Assembly: GCA_013911165.1 (NCBI GenBank)
Contig: JACETR010000006.1
Location: 1-64,000 of the forward strand
Reading direction: 5' to 3'
Length of the DNA: 64,000 nt
DNA from: Planctomycetota bacterium
GTDB lineage: Bacteria; Planctomycetota; UBA8108; UBA1146
Shown here one piece after another: positions 62,065-64,000 of the stretch; positions within the stretch are counted from its first letter, which is position 1, and each line of letters opens with the position of its first letter. A program made the position numbers and the translations under genes. The notes under the pieces are model-generated. The model was not told where the DNA came from, did not search any database, and saw only the letters and a list, made by a program, of their open reading frames with translations.

Positions 62065-62745
62065 TTACTGGGGCTGGTAGAAGGTTCCGTTGTTCTGGGC
62101 AGCGAGCTGCTGCATGAACTGGATGCCTCCCGAATCGGAAGCGATGTAGATGGTGTTCACCGGAATCTGCTGCCAGTTGGCGGCGGCGACATCGGTGAGG
62201 CACTGCGACGCCGTATTGGTGCCGTTGCAGTAGGGCTCACCGTCGGAGAGCACGAGCATCTGCTTCATGGCTTTCGAAGACTGGTTGGCAATGTTGAGTG
62301 TTTCCACGGCCGCGGGACCCAGGCAGGTCCAGCCGGCGGCGTTCAGACTCAGCACCCACGCGGTGGCCGCACCCTTGTTGGCGGGGTTGGCACGCTGGGG
62401 CATGGGGTTCCAGACGATATGGCCTTCCGAGAAAGCCACCACTCCGAACTCTGCTTGCGAAGAGAGGGAGTTGAGAGTCTGGGTGAACTCCTGCTTGAGA
62501 TCCTCGATCTCACCGTTCCAGCTCATGGAGCAAGACTTGTCGAGGCACCAGAAGAAGGCGTCGCCTTCATACTCGCCTCCCCAGAAGTTGATGGTCTCCG
62601 GGGCGTCTTCTTCATCGTCTCCGTCTCCCGCTCCTCCGGAAGGAAGATCGAGGGGGCGACGGGCACCATCGGGAGACTGGGCAGTCATCCAACCAGCGGT
62701 GGTCACCACAAAAAGAAACGCAAAAATGAGGGTCAGGATACGCAT
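62065..62745 (-). CDS. Exported VWA-domain mini-protein B
   Basis: Paralogue of mini-protein A, 226 residues. Leader (ILTLIFAFLFVVTTAGWMTA), spacer (RRPLDLPSGGAGDGDDEEDAPET), MIDAS LDKSCSM with Cys in place of Gly, WTCLGPAAVETL and MLVLSDGEPYCNG, ending SGGIQFMQQLAAQ and GTFYQPQ, very like the end of A. ATG 62745 is preceded by GAGAGGAAC; the track start 62919 is rejected. The Cys pairs in CLDKSCSM and elsewhere suggest disulfides outside the cytoplasm. Own terminator. The pair is likely a lineage-specific family. Confidence 0.82.
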   Translation of the reverse strand: MRILTLIFAFLFVVTTAGWMTAQSPDGARRPLDLPSGGAGDGDDEEDAPETINFWGGEYEGDAFFWCLDKSCSMSWNGEIEDLKQEFTQTLNSLSSQAEFGVVAFSEGHIVWNPMPQRANPANKGAATAWVLSLNAAGWTCLGPAAVETLNIANQSSKAMKQMLVLSDGEPYCNGTNTASQCLTDVAAANWQQIPVNTIYIASDSGGIQFMQQLAAQNNGTFYQPQ

Positions 62746-63040
62746 GACGTTCCTCTCTCTTGATGCTGGCAAAGCCAGCTTGGGCTCTGAACGGGTCAAC
62801 CATTCCTTCCCTGGTCTCAACTGCCCCTGAACCGTCTCAAAAGGCAGATATCCCCGGAAAATATGGTTTCTCAATGAGTAGGACGGTCTTCCGGTGGTGA
62901 TCCCTCGCGGAATTTCCACACTTTTTGAAATCCTTCTCCACTCACGAGATCTCCATTGTTCATCAGAAAGGGGTGAATTTGTAGTCCTTTCTCGGCCCGG
63001 GATCGGGGTTTATGGTGATTCTGAAAGGCGGTTTTGACCG
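62746..63040. other. Divergent intergenic region between VWA gene B and mogA
   Basis: About 295 bases with no credible gene. It must hold the promoters for VWA gene B (minus) and mogA (plus). No clear -35/-10 pair or operator was identified. The ORFs called here by the track are extensions of the VWA gene or out-of-frame reads. Confidence 0.4.
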
Positions 63041-63586
63041 ATGAATTCCCCCAAAATGCCCGCAATTGGCGTCCTGACCATCTCTGACAGGGCCTTCAGA
63101 GGGGTCTACGAGGACAAGGGCGGCCCCGAAGTCCGCCGCTGGCTCGAGCCCCGGATCCCCTCTTCCCCCCCTTTTGAAATGCGTATCGTCTCGGATGAGC
63201 GGGATCTGATCCGTGAGGCCATCGAGGAAATGTCCGAAATTTGCTGTCTCGTCATCACCACGGGCGGAACCGGTTTCGGTCCGCGGGACGTCACTCCCGA
63301 AGCCACCGCCGACGCCTGTGAGGTGCTGATCCCGGGATTTGGCGAAAAAATGCGTGCGAAAACATGGGATCGGGTCCCTACCGCGATTCTATCCCGTGCC
63401 ATCGCCGGTCGCCGGGGAACCTGCCTCGTCATCAATCTGCCCGGAAACCCGAAAGCCATCGCTGAATGCCTGGAAGAGATCTGGCCGGCGATTCCCCACG
63501 CCATCGAAACTGCAGGGGGTCCGGATATCGAAGCGGAGGGTGCCGCCCCGGCTCCTCACGATCCGCCGGAAAAGAGCTGTCCGTAA
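63041..63586 (+). CDS. mogA: Molybdopterin adenylyltransferase/MoaB-type protein
   Basis: MogA/MoaB-family protein for molybdenum cofactor synthesis, which adenylylates molybdopterin before metal insertion. Motifs: IGVLTISDRAFRGVYEDKGGP, ITTGGTGFGPRDVTPEAT (the TGGTG signature) and LVINLPGNPKAIAECLEEIWPAIPHA. 181 residues, with a short acidic/Pro tail. ATG 63041 has AAAGGCGG nearby; ATG 63056 is an alternative. No other moa or moe genes appear before the window end. The end overlaps the convergent glycosyltransferase by about 30 bases. Confidence 0.9.
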   Translation: MNSPKMPAIGVLTISDRAFRGVYEDKGGPEVRRWLEPRIPSSPPFEMRIVSDERDLIREAIEEMSEICCLVITTGGTGFGPRDVTPEATADACEVLIPGFGEKMRAKTWDRVPTAILSRAIAGRRGTCLVINLPGNPKAIAECLEEIWPAIPHAIETAGGPDIEAEGAAPAPHDPPEKSCP

Positions 63587-64000
63587 AGTTCTTCATACTG
63601 GGAGATGACCGGATCCCAGCGGAATTGATCTTCCACCCTTTGACGCCCTGTGCTCGCAAAGAGGGATCTTCGTTCGGCATCTTCCAGCAGCGTGCGCGCC
63701 CCCTGAGAGAGAGCTTCAATATCTCCGACCGGGGCGAGGAAACCGGTCTCGCCATCGACGATCACTTCCGGCATTCCACCGGAAGCGGTCGCGATCACGG
63801 GCAATCCACACGCCATCGCTTCAAGGGCGGCCAGTCCAAAGGACTCGTTTTCACTGGGCAGCAGGAAGAGATCAGAACTGGCAAGCAGGGGGGCGGTGTC
63901 ATCGATGATGCCCAGCCAGTGGACCCTGTCCCAGACTCCCAGTTCTTTTGCGAGACTCTCTGCTGCAGCCCGATCAGGTCCATCACCGATCATCAACAAT
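63556..64000 (-). CDS. Glycosyltransferase family 4, BshA-like (C-terminal part; runs off the window)
   Basis: The visible 147+ residues form the nucleotide-binding C-terminal half of a GT4 enzyme: MLMIGDGPDRAAAESLAKELGV, VHWLGIIDDTAPLLASSDLFLLPSENESFGLAALEAMACGLPVIATASGGMPEVIVDGETGFL and APVGDIEALSQGARTLLEDAERR. The SENESFGLAALEAMACG and PVGDIEAL elements fit BshA, the GlcNAc-malate synthase of bacillithiol formation, better than most GT4 proteins. The beginning lies beyond position 64000, so the assignment is tentative and the start unknown. Confidence 0.72.
   Translation of the reverse strand, partial: LLMIGDGPDRAAAESLAKELGVWDRVHWLGIIDDTAPLLASSDLFLLPSENESFGLAALEAMACGLPVIATASGGMPEVIVDGETGFLAPVGDIEALSQGARTLLEDAERRSLFASTGRQRVEDQFRWDPVISQYEELYGQLFSGGS

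Overview
This 64 kb window is an ordinary-looking stretch of chromosome, almost fully coding, from what is most likely a member of the Planctomycetota (PVC group). The pointers are lineage-typical protein types: a PVC-type membrane-bound dehydrogenase fused to cytochrome c and followed by a DUF1080 protein, secreted proteins with a dockerin-like Cys-rich C-terminus, a DUF6941 protein, an FHA-containing membrane peptidase, metal-ABC permeases with DtxR-like tails, and an archaeal/eukaryotic-type prolyl-tRNA synthetase. No rRNA, tRNA, IS element, prophage, integrase or CRISPR array was seen. Many starts are TTG or GTG supported by a clear Shine-Dalgarno, so several ORF-track starts were moved.

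Layout. 0-2.4 kb: 2-oxoacid:ferredoxin oxidoreductase alpha (cut by the window edge) and beta subunits. 2.4-7.3 kb (minus): ROK sugar kinase, nagA, tldD and tldE-like genes in one tight operon (amino-sugar use plus TldD/E peptidase). 7.5-11.7 kb: Mpo1-like, PVC dehydrogenase/cytochrome c and DUF1080, coupled by ATGA overlaps. 11.7-12 kb: a solitary bL34 gene with a candidate promoter and a UUCG-loop terminator. 12-18.8 kb (minus): MinD-like ATPase, FHA-TM-M64 peptidase, ferredoxin-NADP reductase-like protein, and a secreted beta-helix protein with a dockerin-like tail. 19-24.1 kb: a four-gene Mn/Zn-type ABC importer with a near-perfect palindromic operator in front, convergent with an MntR/DtxR regulator; both permeases carry DtxR-like C-terminal extensions. 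24.2-25 kb: thioesterase and HIT protein. 25-31.2 kb (minus): two related secreted M36-like metallopeptidases ending in the dockerin-like tail. 31.4-34.9 kb (minus): SRPBCC protein, two different D12-class DNA adenine methyltransferases and DUF423, all overlapping or nearly touching. 35-40.2 kb: DUF6941, a small helical protein, twin DUF4139 proteins and YceH. 40.4-44.6 kb: TrmH-type methyltransferase, a divergent RNase HII-like protein, formate-THF ligase and a secreted unknown. 44.5-54.3 kb: SprT-like protein, 3-hydroxyisobutyrate-dehydrogenase-type reductase, PmtA-like methyltransferase, BNR sialidase, YedE-type transporter, outer-membrane protein, UbiD, a short HypA-like protein and an M20 amidohydrolase. 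54.4-60 kb: proS, M61-PDZ peptidase, PilZ protein and M48 peptidase. 60-63 kb: two paralogous secreted VWA mini-proteins flanking a PfkB kinase. The window ends with mogA/moaB and the C-terminal part of a BshA-like glycosyltransferase.

The most promising material for something undescribed is the SRPBCC-methyltransferase-methyltransferase-DUF423 operon without a visible nuclease, the twin VWA mini-proteins, the FHA-TM-M64 fusion, and the metal permeases that carry their own regulator-like domains. Functional calls rest on motifs read by eye; no database search was run.
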